NCBI GenBank assembly: GCA_910579275.1
Contig: CAJTTO010000020.1
Coordinates: forward strand, 6,797 to 70,796
Reading direction: 5' to 3'
Source: an uncultured Lachnospiraceae bacterium
Lineage (GTDB): Bacteria > Bacillota > Clostridia > Lachnospirales > Lachnospiraceae
Length of the DNA: 64,000 bases
A program made the translations under genes and the position numbers. Position 1 is the stretch's first letter; the number at the start of each line of letters is the position of its first letter. Shown here piece by piece: positions 45,741 through 54,297 of this stretch. Under the pieces are notes generated by a model. The model saw only the letters and a list, made by a program, of their open reading frames with translations. It did not search any database and had not been told where the DNA came from.

Positions 45741-46345
45741 TAAAAAATGTGATTTTTGATATTGGAAATGTCCTTGTGGATTTTCGGTGGCGCGCGCTGA
45801 TGGAGGACTTAAGGCTTCCGGAGGAAACGCGCGCAGCCTTTCAGAAGTCTGTATTTGGCAGCCCGCTCTGGGCAGAGCTTGACCACGGCGTTTACGAGGA
45901 GGCCGAAATCCTTGAGAAATTCCGCGAAGAGAACAGGGCGCATCTCGACGCGTTCAATCTTGTGTGGGATAACCGTGACAAGCTGGTGGAGCCATATGCA
46001 TACGCCAAAGAATGGATTGCGCAGCTTAAATCCAGAGGACTGCAGGTGTATCTGCTGTCGAATTATCCGAGGGATATGTTCACACTTCATGCAGAGCGCG
46101 GTTCGTTTCCGTTTCTTGACGCGGTTGACGGAAAGGTAGTTTCGGGATTTGTCAGGATGGTAAAACCAAATGCGGATATCTATGCGCACCTGTTAAACGA
46201 ATACCATTTGAAGGAGTCAGAAAGTGTGTTTATCGACGACAGGGAAGAAAATGTCGAGGCTGCCAAAGACCTCGGCATCAACGGAATCGTCTTTGAAAAT
46301 TATGAACAGGCCTGCGCGGCACTGGAAAAATTAATTGGACAATAA
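45737..46345 (+). CDS. HAD-superfamily sugar phosphatase (YihX-like)
   Basis: The 202-aa HAD hydrolase has motif I DIGNVLVDF (the usual second Asp is replaced by Asn as in YihX-type glucose-1-phosphatases), motif II LLSNYP, Lys in MVKPNADIY, and motif IV FIDDREENVEAA. Translation is coupled to the pyrophosphorylase (4-nt overlap). It probably removes phosphate from a hexose-1-phosphate or related metabolite. Confidence 0.85.
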   Translation: MIKNVIFDIGNVLVDFRWRALMEDLRLPEETRAAFQKSVFGSPLWAELDHGVYEEAEILEKFREENRAHLDAFNLVWDNRDKLVEPYAYAKEWIAQLKSRGLQVYLLSNYPRDMFTLHAERGSFPFLDAVDGKVVSGFVRMVKPNADIYAHLLNEYHLKESESVFIDDREENVEAAKDLGINGIVFENYEQACAALEKLIGQ

Positions 46346-46354
46346 GATATAAAG

Positions 46355-46388
46355 AATGGGATGCCATCGGTTTGGTTTCCCATTTTTT
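46355..46388 (+). terminator. terminator after HAD gene
   Basis: AATGGGATGCCA / TTGGTTTCCCATT followed by T6, 9 nt after the stop. Confidence 0.85.
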
Positions 46389-46437
46389 GTGTACATGGGC
46401 GTCCAGAGGAAGAATGTCGGCAAAGCGCTGCAAGGTT
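46389..46437. repeat. terminator-associated structured repeat, copy 3 (partly degenerate)
   Basis: Directly after the T tract, GTGTACATGGGCGTCCAGAG and AAGAATGTCGGCAAAG match the reverse complement of copy 1 over about 40 nt. The far arm is poorly conserved, with only a short GGGACG partner remaining near 46446. Confidence 0.55.
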
Positions 46438-46514
46438 TTTACTGGGACGGAATAACGCAATCATAATGGCGTCAGCAGAAAATCAGATCCGTATAGTGAA
46501 TTTTCTACATAAGC

Positions 46515-46536
46515 ATGTTATAATAGGTTATAACAT
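46515..46536. promoter_or_regulatory. palindromic operator over the gntR-type promoter
   Basis: Arms ATGTTATAAT and GTTATAACAT with a 2-bp spacer form a 22-bp near-perfect palindrome that contains the -10 TATAAT (46519-46524). It is a likely autorepression site for the adjacent GntR regulator. Confidence 0.6.
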
Positions 46537-46557
46537 TATGGAGGGAGAAGGTTGATT

Positions 46558-47283
46558 ATGATATTAGATAAAAATTCGCAGCAGCCATTATATGCCCAGC
46601 TAATGAGGGTAATCAAGGACAATATTCAAAACGGCCAGTATAAGGCCGGGGATCAGATTCCGACGGAAACGGAGTTGTCAGATACATATGGCGTCAGCAG
46701 AATTACAGTGCGCAAAACCATAGAGGAGCTGTGTGCTCAGGGATTTCTGGTCAAGCGGCAGGGAAAAGGTACTTTTGTGGAAATGCCCAAAATTTATCGC
46801 AAAATAGAACAGGATAACAACATCAGTTTTTCGGAATCCTGTCGGGCGAACGGAAGAAATCCGTCCTCACATGTTCTCTCCTGCAGTTTTACGGATGCAC
46901 AGGATTGGCAGAAGGATTTTTTCCATATGGGCGACAGCCAGTCATTATATCACATTCAGCGGATTCTTTCCGCGGACGGCCTTCCGATTATATACGAGCA
47001 TATTTATTTTCCGATTGACACGTTTCCGGAATTTCAGGCGCAGAAGTTGGAAAACGGCTCTATGTACAGACTGATTAAGGAGGAGTATCATGTTCAGGAA
47101 TCAGAGAAAGGCAGAAGTGTCATAGAAGTTCGTCTGGCTTCCCAGACGACAGCGGAATATCTCAGGATGAATGTGGGTGAGCCGGTTATGATACTGACGA
47201 GCTACATCAATGACCACAAAGAAAACCCTCTGTACATCAGCTATGAAATCATTGCCGGTTTCAGGTATAGCCTGTCCATCTGA
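46558..47283 (+). CDS. GntR/HutC-family transcriptional regulator
   Basis: The 241-aa product from ATG 46558 (a TTG two codons earlier is possible) follows GGGAGAAGG. The N-terminal winged helix is clear (QPLYAQLMRVIKDNIQNGQY, then TELSDTYGVSRITVRKTIEE), followed by a UTRA effector domain (FSESCRANGRNPSSHVLSCS and onward) that usually binds a phosphorylated sugar or related metabolite. It opens the fructosamine locus and is the obvious candidate regulator. A phosphorylated Amadori compound would be a natural effector, but that is inference. Confidence 0.92.
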   Translation: MILDKNSQQPLYAQLMRVIKDNIQNGQYKAGDQIPTETELSDTYGVSRITVRKTIEELCAQGFLVKRQGKGTFVEMPKIYRKIEQDNNISFSESCRANGRNPSSHVLSCSFTDAQDWQKDFFHMGDSQSLYHIQRILSADGLPIIYEHIYFPIDTFPEFQAQKLENGSMYRLIKEEYHVQESEKGRSVIEVRLASQTTAEYLRMNVGEPVMILTSYINDHKENPLYISYEIIAGFRYSLSI

Positions 47284-47313
47284 AAGGTTATATCCGTTTT
47301 ATAAAAATTTGAG

Positions 47314-47360
47314 AAAATCAGGATACATCATAAAAAATGATGCGATTCTGATTTTTTTTT
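47314..47360 (+). terminator. terminator after gntR-type gene
   Basis: Outer stem AATCAG / CTGATT and inner stem ATCAT / ATGAT, followed by T9. Confidence 0.75.
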
Positions 47361-47447
47361 GATGTTTTTTTGTCCGGTTTCACCAAAAGCAAATTTCATA
47401 TTTATGGATGTTTCACAAAGTTTCTGTATTATTAAAGGTCATGTTGT

Positions 47448-47465
47448 ATCATAACGTTATATGAT
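47448..47465. promoter_or_regulatory. candidate second GntR operator before the amidohydrolase gene
   Basis: ATCATAACGTTATATGAT has a perfect 10-bp core ATAACGTTAT that shares ATAAC and GTTAT half-sites with the operator at 46515-46536. It lies 36 bp upstream of the structural genes. Confidence 0.45.
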
Positions 47466-47500
47466 GATATGATGAATATGCAAGAAAGGAGGAAGAGCCA

Positions 47501-49057
47501 ATGAACAAAAAGTATTCAATGGTAATTGCAGCCAGACATCTGTTTGACGGTGTATCCGACTACGAATCCGAAGGGTATCTTTGCATCACGGGATCAAGAA
47601 TCGTGAAAAAGGAAAACGGGGTGCCGGATGCGGAGACAATCCGTCAGGCAGAACAGGTGCTGTACTTTGACGAGGAGCTGGTCATGCCGGGAATTGTAGA
47701 CACGCACACTTTTTTTACCGGTTATGCGGTTTTTCATCTGGGGGCAGATGTGTCAGGGGTGACGGACAATGAATCAGGATTAAAGGTTCTGAAAGCTTAT
47801 GACACAGAGAAGAAACCGTCGGGTGCACTGTTCGGGCATGGGTGGAATCCGGAAAAATGGAGTCAGCAGGAAGGCGAGCGGATGCTGGAAGCGGAATACC
47901 CCGAAAAGCCGGTTATCCTGTTTGCGGCGGACAGGTCTACCTGTATCATGAACCGAAAGGCTTCGGAAGTTTATCAATTCACGCCGGATACCTGTTATCC
48001 GGAAAAATACTTTCGCATTATGCGGGAATACCTGAATGACCGTGCCTTTATCGAGAAAGAGTTTGCGGATTATATGTACCTGATGAATTCGCGGGGCGTG
48101 ACTACAGTAAAGGAAATGGGATTTGACGATTTCTACGGATTTACGGATTTTCTGAAAGAAATGGAAAATTCCGATGCGCTCCATTTAAGGACGTTCTTTA
48201 TGTCACAGCCGGTCGGGAAGCGGATGGATTTGGAACATGCAAGAAAGATGCGGGACTTATTTACAGGGGATAAGGTACGTTTCAGCGGGTTTAACTGCAT
48301 GACGGACGGAACGATTGCCGCACGCAAGGGCGATTTGAAAAAGCCATACGAAAACGAGACCTTTACCTGCAGCATTGCAATTCCCTACGAGGAGATTGGG
48401 GCGGACGTGCTGGCGGCGGACGCAGAGGGATTCCGATGGTCGCTTCATGCACAGGGAGACGGTGCAGTCGGAAAAATTGCAAACATTTATGATAAATGCC
48501 AAAAAGTGAATGGAAAGCTGAAAAACAGGCATGCTTTAACAGACATGGAATTTACGGATCCAAATGATTTGGAGAAGCTGGGGGACATGGGGGCGACTGC
48601 GGAGCTGTATTTTCAGATTATGTCTCTGGATTCCGGAACCGTACTGATTGAAACGATCGAAAAAACCATCGGCATGGAGCGAGGAAAGTACTACTGGAAC
48701 CGCAGAAAAATGCAGAATAGCGGCATTTGTCTGAGCGGGGCGACAGATCTTCCCCTGATGGTCACAAGCGTTCCGGAGTCGGTATATTATTCGTGCGGCG
48801 GATATATGGACGGTCTGGAAGAGCCGTTTCAGAAGGAAAATACGCTTTCCGTTGCCGAGCTGCTCAAGGCATGGACGATAGGAGGCCAGAAAAACATCGG
48901 AATGGAAGAGAAGCTCGGGACGTTGGAAACCGGAAAACTGGCGGACATTGCCGTTTTTGACAGGAATCTTTTACAGACGGATGCAAGGGAGGCGAAAGAG
49001 GCAGAAGTTGTGCTGACCATAATGGATGGCAGCATTGTATACACAAAGAAAGGGTAG
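47501..49057 (+). CDS. amidohydrolase family 3 protein (YtcJ-like)
   Basis: The 518-aa metal-dependent hydrolase has the small N-terminal beta-sandwich, then PGIVDTHTFFTG where the usual HxH metal motif is H69-T-F71, a TIM barrel containing SLHAQGDGAVGKI (an HxxGD-type motif) and NRHALTDMEF, and a C-terminal KLADIAVFDRNLL. The substitution of the second His by Phe is notable and may mean a single-metal site or loss of activity. AGGAGG precedes the ATG. It is first in the fructosamine operon, 12 nt before the carrier gene. It may release an Amadori compound from an acyl or peptide conjugate, but no substrate can be read from sequence. Confidence 0.82.
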   Translation: MNKKYSMVIAARHLFDGVSDYESEGYLCITGSRIVKKENGVPDAETIRQAEQVLYFDEELVMPGIVDTHTFFTGYAVFHLGADVSGVTDNESGLKVLKAYDTEKKPSGALFGHGWNPEKWSQQEGERMLEAEYPEKPVILFAADRSTCIMNRKASEVYQFTPDTCYPEKYFRIMREYLNDRAFIEKEFADYMYLMNSRGVTTVKEMGFDDFYGFTDFLKEMENSDALHLRTFFMSQPVGKRMDLEHARKMRDLFTGDKVRFSGFNCMTDGTIAARKGDLKKPYENETFTCSIAIPYEEIGADVLAADAEGFRWSLHAQGDGAVGKIANIYDKCQKVNGKLKNRHALTDMEFTDPNDLEKLGDMGATAELYFQIMSLDSGTVLIETIEKTIGMERGKYYWNRRKMQNSGICLSGATDLPLMVTSVPESVYYSCGGYMDGLEEPFQKENTLSVAELLKAWTIGGQKNIGMEEKLGTLETGKLADIAVFDRNLLQTDAREAKEAEVVLTIMDGSIVYTKKG

Positions 49058-49069
49058 GGCGAAGGATAT

Positions 49070-50488
49070 ATGAAAGAGAAAAAATGGAAATTGCGGATGC
49101 CCCATGTACTTACACTGATTTTTTTCCTGATTGTTGTGGTTGCGGTCATGACGTGGGTAGTACCCAGCGGGGAATTTGAGCGGACAATGATGCAGACATC
49201 GACTGGCGAACGCAGCGTTGCGGTTGCAGGCACGTATCATACCGTTGAGAAAGTGCTGGATGACGGGACAGACCTACGGCAGGGCGTTTGGCAGGTGTTA
49301 ATGGCTCCCGGGAGAGGGATTCAGTCTATTATCGAAGTGCTTGCCTTTGTGTTCATCATCGGCGGCGTCTTCCAGATAATGACCAGAACAAATGCGCTGA
49401 CAATCGGAATCCAGAAGATTGTTAATAAGTTGGGTGCAAAGGAGATTTTGATTATACCGATACTGATGGCTTTGTTCGGACTTGGCGGAAGTACCTTTGG
49501 CATGTCCGATGAGCTGGTGCCGTTTTATCTCCTGATTATGACGATTATGTTTGCCATGGGATATGATTCCATGACCACCTTTATGACAGTATGTCTTGCG
49601 GCAACCGTGGGGTACGCGGCGTCCACCATCAATCCGTTTTCCGTGCTAATCGCACAGGGTGTGGCAGGAATTCAGGGAAATCCGCAGCTGATATTCCGCA
49701 TGGTTCAGTGGGTGATTATGATGGCAATTGCGATTACGTTTGTGACGTGGCGGGCATTGAAGATAAAGAAGAATCCGGAAAAGTCAATTACGTATCAGGA
49801 CGATCTTATCAAAAAACAGGAAATGTCTGCAAATATTGACTTTTCGCAGGAAATGACATTGCGTCAGAAGCTGGTAGTGGCGATTTTTGTCGCAGGCATG
49901 GTGTTGGTCGTAGTTGGGCTTGTGAAATTCGGATGGTATATGAATGAGCTGTCCGCGTGCTTTTTCGGAATGGGTATCCTGATGGGAATTGCCGGAGGGC
50001 TTAACGAAAAAGAAATTGCGGAGGAATTCCTCAATGGCGTGAAGGATATCGCTTTTGCGGCAATGGTAATCGGTTTTTGCAGCGGTATCATGGTAGTTGC
50101 GCAGGAGGGAATGATTATTGATACAATTTTGAACGCCTTAAGCGGCTTAGTGGCAAATTCGAACAATGTCATGTTCGCCGGCGTACTGTATGCGGTGCAG
50201 TCGCTGCTGACCCTGCTGGTACCGTCTTCTTCGGGACTGGCAGCGTTATCCATTCCGGTTATGGCTCCGCTGTGTGATCTGCATGGCGTGAATCCCGAGG
50301 CGGCAGTGACAGCCCTGCAGTATGCAAACCAGCTTACGAACCTTATGAGTCCGGTGGCCGGCACGACGGTGGCAGGACTTGCAATCTGCAGGATATCTTT
50401 CGGCCAATGGTGGAAGACGATCTGGAAGCTATTCCTTCTATTAACAGTGATAGCAATTATATTCTGCACAATTTCTGCAGGAATGTAA
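49070..50488 (+). CDS. YfcC-family membrane carrier
   Basis: The 472-aa protein has about twelve membrane segments and belongs to the C4-dicarboxylate anaerobic carrier/YfcC group: WVVPSGEFER near the N-terminus, FVFIIGGVFQIMTRTNALTI, FGLGGSTFGMSDELVPFYLL, and the conserved LVPSSSGLAALSIPVMAPL and LMSPVAGTTVAGLAI. Members carry amino acids, peptides or organic acids with ions. In this operon it is the only transporter and so is the probable importer of the substrate handled by the deglycase and kinase, replacing the FrlA permease of E. coli. Substrate is inference. Confidence 0.88.
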   Translation: MKEKKWKLRMPHVLTLIFFLIVVVAVMTWVVPSGEFERTMMQTSTGERSVAVAGTYHTVEKVLDDGTDLRQGVWQVLMAPGRGIQSIIEVLAFVFIIGGVFQIMTRTNALTIGIQKIVNKLGAKEILIIPILMALFGLGGSTFGMSDELVPFYLLIMTIMFAMGYDSMTTFMTVCLAATVGYAASTINPFSVLIAQGVAGIQGNPQLIFRMVQWVIMMAIAITFVTWRALKIKKNPEKSITYQDDLIKKQEMSANIDFSQEMTLRQKLVVAIFVAGMVLVVVGLVKFGWYMNELSACFFGMGILMGIAGGLNEKEIAEEFLNGVKDIAFAAMVIGFCSGIMVVAQEGMIIDTILNALSGLVANSNNVMFAGVLYAVQSLLTLLVPSSSGLAALSIPVMAPLCDLHGVNPEAAVTALQYANQLTNLMSPVAGTTVAGLAICRISFGQWWKTIWKLFLLLTVIAIIFCTISAGM

Positions 50489-50529
50489 GGAATTGTAGGA
50501 AAATAAAATGAGAAAAAGGAGAGAGAAAA

Positions 50530-51501
50530 ATGAACAGACCAGAAGAATTAATCAAAAAAATCTATGAGGAACAAGGAAGCATCAATGATGTATTTCTCAC
50601 CGCATGCGGCGGGTCACTTGTGGATCTTTACCCAGGCTATTACTTTATAAACGCCGAGTCGGAGACAATGCATTCCCACTGGCTGACAGCCAAGGAACTA
50701 ATCGTATCGCCTTCGCGTTTTTTGAAAAAGGGGGCGCTTGTCATCCTCTGCTCTCATGGCGGAAATACAGGAGAGACTGTGGAAGCTGCAAAGCTGGCAG
50801 CCGAACGCGGCGCGGCAATAATCACCATGACACATAACCCCGAGTCCGTCTGTGCGCAGGAACAAATGAACCCTGTCGTATACAGCTGGGAAGATGACAC
50901 GAACGAAAAAGACAGGCCGCAGGGCATCGTGATGCGGATTCTGAACGAACTGATGAAACTTCAGGAGCCGTCTTATGAAAAATATGATGCCATTCTGGAC
51001 GGATTGGAAAAGGCAGACAGGATTGTCCGCGCGGCAGTGAAAAAAGTGCAGAACCGCACATGGGTATTTGCCGAGAAGTATTTTGAGGAACCATTCCTGT
51101 ATATTATGGGATCTGGCGCGTCATACTCGCAGGCGTATGGATTTTCCATCTGCTCGTTGCAGGAAATGCAGTGGATGGACTGCTGTTACCTGCATTCCGG
51201 AGAATATTTCCATGGGCCGTTTGAGTGTACGGACGAGGCGCATCTTTACATCCTGCTGATGGGTACCGGTGCGGCGAGAGTGATGGATGAGCGGGCGCTT
51301 GCCTTCCTGGAAAAATACGCAAAAAAATATGAGGTAATCGACGCCAAGGAACTTGGAATCAACGAAATAGATGCCAGTGTCAACGAATATTTCTGCCCAA
51401 TGGTATTTTATGCAATGTCTGTCGCATACCGCACAGGTCTTCAGGACAAGAGAAGACATCCTTTGGATATGAGAAGATATATGGGCGTCGTTGAGTATTA
51501 A
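50530..51501 (+). CDS. frlB: fructosamine-6-phosphate deglycase, FrlB-like (SIS domain)
   Basis: FrlB splits fructoselysine-6-P into glucose-6-P and the free amino acid. The 323-aa protein has two SIS domains: the first with FLTACGGSLVDLYPGYYFIN and CSHGGNTGETVEAAKLA, the second with IMGSGASYSQAYGFSICSLQ and HSGEYFHGPFEC. These resemble FrlB rather than GlmS. AGGAGAG precedes the ATG. The kinase FrlD-like gene follows by 22 nt, the standard partner order. The exact Amadori compound (fructoselysine, fructose-asparagine or other) is not determined. Confidence 0.85.
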   Translation: MNRPEELIKKIYEEQGSINDVFLTACGGSLVDLYPGYYFINAESETMHSHWLTAKELIVSPSRFLKKGALVILCSHGGNTGETVEAAKLAAERGAAIITMTHNPESVCAQEQMNPVVYSWEDDTNEKDRPQGIVMRILNELMKLQEPSYEKYDAILDGLEKADRIVRAAVKKVQNRTWVFAEKYFEEPFLYIMGSGASYSQAYGFSICSLQEMQWMDCCYLHSGEYFHGPFECTDEAHLYILLMGTGAARVMDERALAFLEKYAKKYEVIDAKELGINEIDASVNEYFCPMVFYAMSVAYRTGLQDKRRHPLDMRRYMGVVEY

Positions 51502-51523
51502 GACAGAAAAAGGGAGGAGAATC

Positions 51524-52384
51524 ATGGCAAAGTACAATACAAAAGTATTAGGGTTTGGCGATAACGTTGTGGATTTGTATGAGCATTCCCACATGATGTA
51601 TCCCGGCGGAAACTGTGTGAATCTGTGTGCCTACTCTCAGATTTTTGAGGTGGAGCGGTCTGCCTACATGGGGTATTTCGGCAGTGACGATATTGCGGAG
51701 TTTGTGATTTCGGTTCTGCATGAGCTGGGGATAGAGACTGTCAAGTGCCGGCAGCTTGTGGGAGAAAGCGGATGGTCGAAATGTACACTCAAGGACGGCG
51801 ACAGGATTTTTGGCGATTACAATCAGGGAGGCGTCAGGGGAAAGACCCCTTACATTCTGGACAGGTTTGATCTGGAGTACATGAAACAGTTTGACTTTGT
51901 GCATACCGGAAACTACTGCTATACGGAATCGCAGCTCAAGGTGATGAAAGATGCCGGAATCAAAGTATCCTTTGATTTTTCAGATGATTCATCAAGAGAA
52001 TATTATATGCAGTATGCGCCGTACGTGACCTACGCATTCTGTTCTTTTGATGGGGATGACGAGACGGCAAAGGAGCATCTGAAGTTCATTCATTCGCTGG
52101 GGCCGGAGATTGCGTCCCTGACAAGGGGCTCAAAGGGATGTATCATGTATGACGGGCAGCAGTTTTACATGCAGCCAGCCACGATAATCGAACATGTCGT
52201 GGACACGATGGGGGCGGGGGATTCCTTCCTGACAGCCTTTCTGGACTGCTTTGTTGACCAGATAAAAAAAGGAGCCGAAAAACCGGATGCGATACGCTTT
52301 TCTCTGGGGGAGGCATCAAAATTTGCCGCGCACGTATGTACTTTAAACGGGGCGTTTGGTTACGGAAAACATTATCAAGATTAA
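51524..52384 (+). CDS. frlD: fructosamine kinase, FrlD-like (PfkB family)
   Basis: FrlD phosphorylates fructoselysine at C6. The 286-aa PfkB kinase starts at ATG 51524 (MAKYNTKVLGFGDNVVDLYE) after GGGAGGAG. Residues include the substrate-binding MYPGGNCVNLCAYSQIF and the PfkB signature DTMGAGDSFLTAFL with catalytic Asp near residue 231. The sequence GDNVVDLY...PGGNCVN is characteristic of FrlD. It supplies the phosphorylated substrate to the deglycase encoded just upstream. Confidence 0.88.
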   Translation: MAKYNTKVLGFGDNVVDLYEHSHMMYPGGNCVNLCAYSQIFEVERSAYMGYFGSDDIAEFVISVLHELGIETVKCRQLVGESGWSKCTLKDGDRIFGDYNQGGVRGKTPYILDRFDLEYMKQFDFVHTGNYCYTESQLKVMKDAGIKVSFDFSDDSSREYYMQYAPYVTYAFCSFDGDDETAKEHLKFIHSLGPEIASLTRGSKGCIMYDGQQFYMQPATIIEHVVDTMGAGDSFLTAFLDCFVDQIKKGAEKPDAIRFSLGEASKFAAHVCTLNGAFGYGKHYQD

Positions 52385-52398
52385 TTAAAAGAAAGGAT

Positions 52399-52532
52399 GT
52401 AACTGTTCAGTACAGCACTGCGCACTTGCTGCGTAGTGCGTAAAAAAGCGTAAATTGCGCCAGACATCAAGTCTCCACGAAGTGGATTTGCATGGCTTGA
52501 TGTTCGTAACTATGAAGGTACTGAATCGTTAC
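52399..52532 (+). mobile_element. 134-bp GTAAC-type MITE, copy A, with 8-bp target duplication
   Basis: Ends GTAACTGTTCAGTAC and (reverse) GTAACGATTCAGTAC are flanked by perfect direct repeats GAAAGGAT at 52391-52398 and 52533-52540. Internal inverted repeats make it almost fully self-complementary, and there is no coding capacity. The duplicated octamer is the Shine-Dalgarno region of the SIS gene at 52549. The element contains TTGCAT (52488-52493), 17 bp, TATGAA (52511-52516), a possible promoter facing that gene. GTAA-type ends with 8-bp duplications resemble IS66-family transposons. Confidence 0.85.
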
Positions 52533-52548
52533 GAAAGGATGTAAAACT

Positions 52549-53637
52549 ATGGTTTATCAGGGAGATGCGTTACAATATATTTATGAGACACCTGATATCC
52601 TCCGCGATATCCTGCAAAAAAATCAGCATATTTTAAAAGAGAGTATGTGCTTTCTTAAAGACAGAATGATATCGGAAATCTATCTGACTGGTTCAGGCTC
52701 CTCTTACAACAGTGCGCTGGCAGTTTCGTCCTTTGCGAAAAGATTGTTGGGTATACAGGTTTTTCCTGTATACCCAACAGCAATTTTGGAGGAAGCTTTC
52801 CTGATTTCCAAAGACGCGGTTGTCATAGGCATTTCACAGCAGGGAACCAGTGCGGCAGTCATTCGGGCGCTGGATGTGGTTCGCAGTCTGGGAATTGCAG
52901 CCCTTTCGGTAACGGGGGAACATGACACGGAAATCACCAGACACAGCGACGCCAATCTCTATATAGAATGCGGATATGAGGATGCAGGCGCAACGACAAA
53001 AGGCTATACAGCCACCGTTGCCACACTACTGCTGCTGATACTTGCAGCTGCACAGAGCTGTCAAAGACTATCCATGTCGGCGGCAGCCGGTTACACAAGA
53101 CGTCTGGAAAATGTGGTGAACAATATGAAAACCGTGCTGGATGACAGTCTGCCATGGTGCATGCGGACAGCGGAAAAATTAAAGAATTGTGAAAATCTGA
53201 TGATTCTTTCCGGCGGCAGTCTCGCGAGTGCGTTGCGGGAAGGGGTTCTGAAATTTTCGGAGACTTGCAGGTTTGCGGTTCGCGGATATGAAGCGGAGGA
53301 ATTTATGCATGGAATGTACAATGCGGTGACAGAACAGGCTGTATTTTTGTATCTGTTTCCGGCAGGGGGATATGAGGTTCAGCGGTTGAAGCGGTTATTT
53401 TGGTATTACAGCCGTCAAAAAAATCCGCAGTATGTGATAAATATGCCGCATGACGGGGAATCCTGTACGGGGGATGATGTGCTGCCCTGCAGATTTCTCG
53501 GAGACACTGATTTCTCTGTCCTAGAATATATGATTCCGCTGCAGCTTTTGTTTGTCCTGACATCGAGAGCGAGGGGAATCGACTTAAACCGTCCAAGGGA
53601 TCCGAACTTTCATCAGTGCATGAAAAGTAAAATTTAG
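52549..53637 (+). CDS. double-SIS sugar isomerase/deglycase, GlmS-isomerase-like
   Basis: The 362-aa protein with two SIS domains lacks the glutaminase domain of GlmS. Motifs: IYLTGSGSSYNSALAVSSFA (first SIS), GISQQGTSAAVIRALDVVRS (Ser/Gln loop), MILSGGSLASALREGVLKFS (second SIS) and YEAEEFMHGMYNAV, with the Glu and His typical of ketose-aldose isomerases and deglycases. Next to frlB and frlD-like genes it may be a second Amadori deglycase (for example for glucosamine-type adducts) or a downstream isomerase. The MITE now separates it from frlD; its ribosome binding site AAAGGAT lies in the duplicated target. Confidence 0.8.
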   Translation: MVYQGDALQYIYETPDILRDILQKNQHILKESMCFLKDRMISEIYLTGSGSSYNSALAVSSFAKRLLGIQVFPVYPTAILEEAFLISKDAVVIGISQQGTSAAVIRALDVVRSLGIAALSVTGEHDTEITRHSDANLYIECGYEDAGATTKGYTATVATLLLLILAAAQSCQRLSMSAAAGYTRRLENVVNNMKTVLDDSLPWCMRTAEKLKNCENLMILSGGSLASALREGVLKFSETCRFAVRGYEAEEFMHGMYNAVTEQAVFLYLFPAGGYEVQRLKRLFWYYSRQKNPQYVINMPHDGESCTGDDVLPCRFLGDTDFSVLEYMIPLQLLFVLTSRARGIDLNRPRDPNFHQCMKSKI

Positions 53638-53715
53638 TTGGGACAGCCGCATCGAGCTACCACGGAGCGGTACGGTTTGATGCCTGTAACAGAAAGCCGA
53701 ACGCTGAACGGTTAC
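53638..53715. mobile_element. short degenerate GTAAC-type MITE
   Basis: The right end (reverse GTAACCGTTCAGCGTTCGGC) and internal GATGCCTGTAACAGAAAGCC match the family. The flanks AAATTTAG (53630-53637, including the stop codon of the SIS gene) and AAATTTGT (53716-53723) agree at 6 of 8 positions, as expected for an old insertion. The left end is degenerate. Confidence 0.5.
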
Positions 53716-53832
53716 AAATTTGTATGGTGAAATTTCAAAAAAGCATTGCATAAAGTAAAGGACAATATTATAGTAATACTATGAGTTTCTGCCGGAATGA
53801 AAGTGCATGGATATCATATATGGAGGAATAAG

Positions 53833-54294
53833 ATGAGATTTGTAATACAGCGCGTTCGGGAAGCAAGCGTGTCCGTGGACGGGAAAGTGATTGGAAAGAT
53901 AGGCCATGGGCTGTTGGTGTTTGTCGGTGTTGCGGATGGTGACAACAAGGAAATAGCCGACAAAATGACAGACAAGATGACAAAGCTGCGCATTTTTGAT
54001 GATGCGGACGGAAAGACGAATTTATCTATATCGGATGTCGGCGGAGAATTTCTGATTATTTCCCAGTTTACCTTGTATGCGGACTGCAGAAAGGGAAACA
54101 GGCCGTCTTTTACGCTTGCGGGGAAACCAGATATGGCAGAAGCGCTGTATGAATATGTGCTTGATGTAATCCAAAAGAAGGAGTTCCATGTAGAACATGG
54201 GGAGTTTGGCGCGGAAATGAAAGTGTCGATTTTAAATGACGGCCCGTTTACCATAGTGCTCGATTCAGACGAAATTGTCGGGAAGGGTGGTTGA
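53833..54294 (+). CDS. dtd: D-aminoacyl-tRNA deacylase
   Basis: Dtd removes D-amino acids (and Gly from tRNA-Ala) from mischarged tRNA. The 153-aa product starts at ATG 53833 (MRFVIQRVREASVSVDGKVI) after GGAGG; an upstream in-frame ATG is not supported. Both active-site motifs are present: SQFTLYADCRKGNRPSF and the cross-subunit NDGPFTI (GP motif). Its stop is 3 nt before the next gene. Confidence 0.96.
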   Translation: MRFVIQRVREASVSVDGKVIGKIGHGLLVFVGVADGDNKEIADKMTDKMTKLRIFDDADGKTNLSISDVGGEFLIISQFTLYADCRKGNRPSFTLAGKPDMAEALYEYVLDVIQKKEFHVEHGEFGAEMKVSILNDGPFTIVLDSDEIVGKGG

Positions 54295-54297
54295 CAG

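Noticed and set aside
46278..46460. 60-aa minus-strand frame after the HAD gene
   Set aside because: It covers the terminator and repeat copy 3, lacks a ribosome binding site and overlaps the HAD gene.
46470..46705. 15-nt direct repeat ATGGCGTCAGCAGAA in the leader and in the gntR-type gene
   Set aside because: A match of this length is expected by chance in 64 kb and has no flanking similarity.
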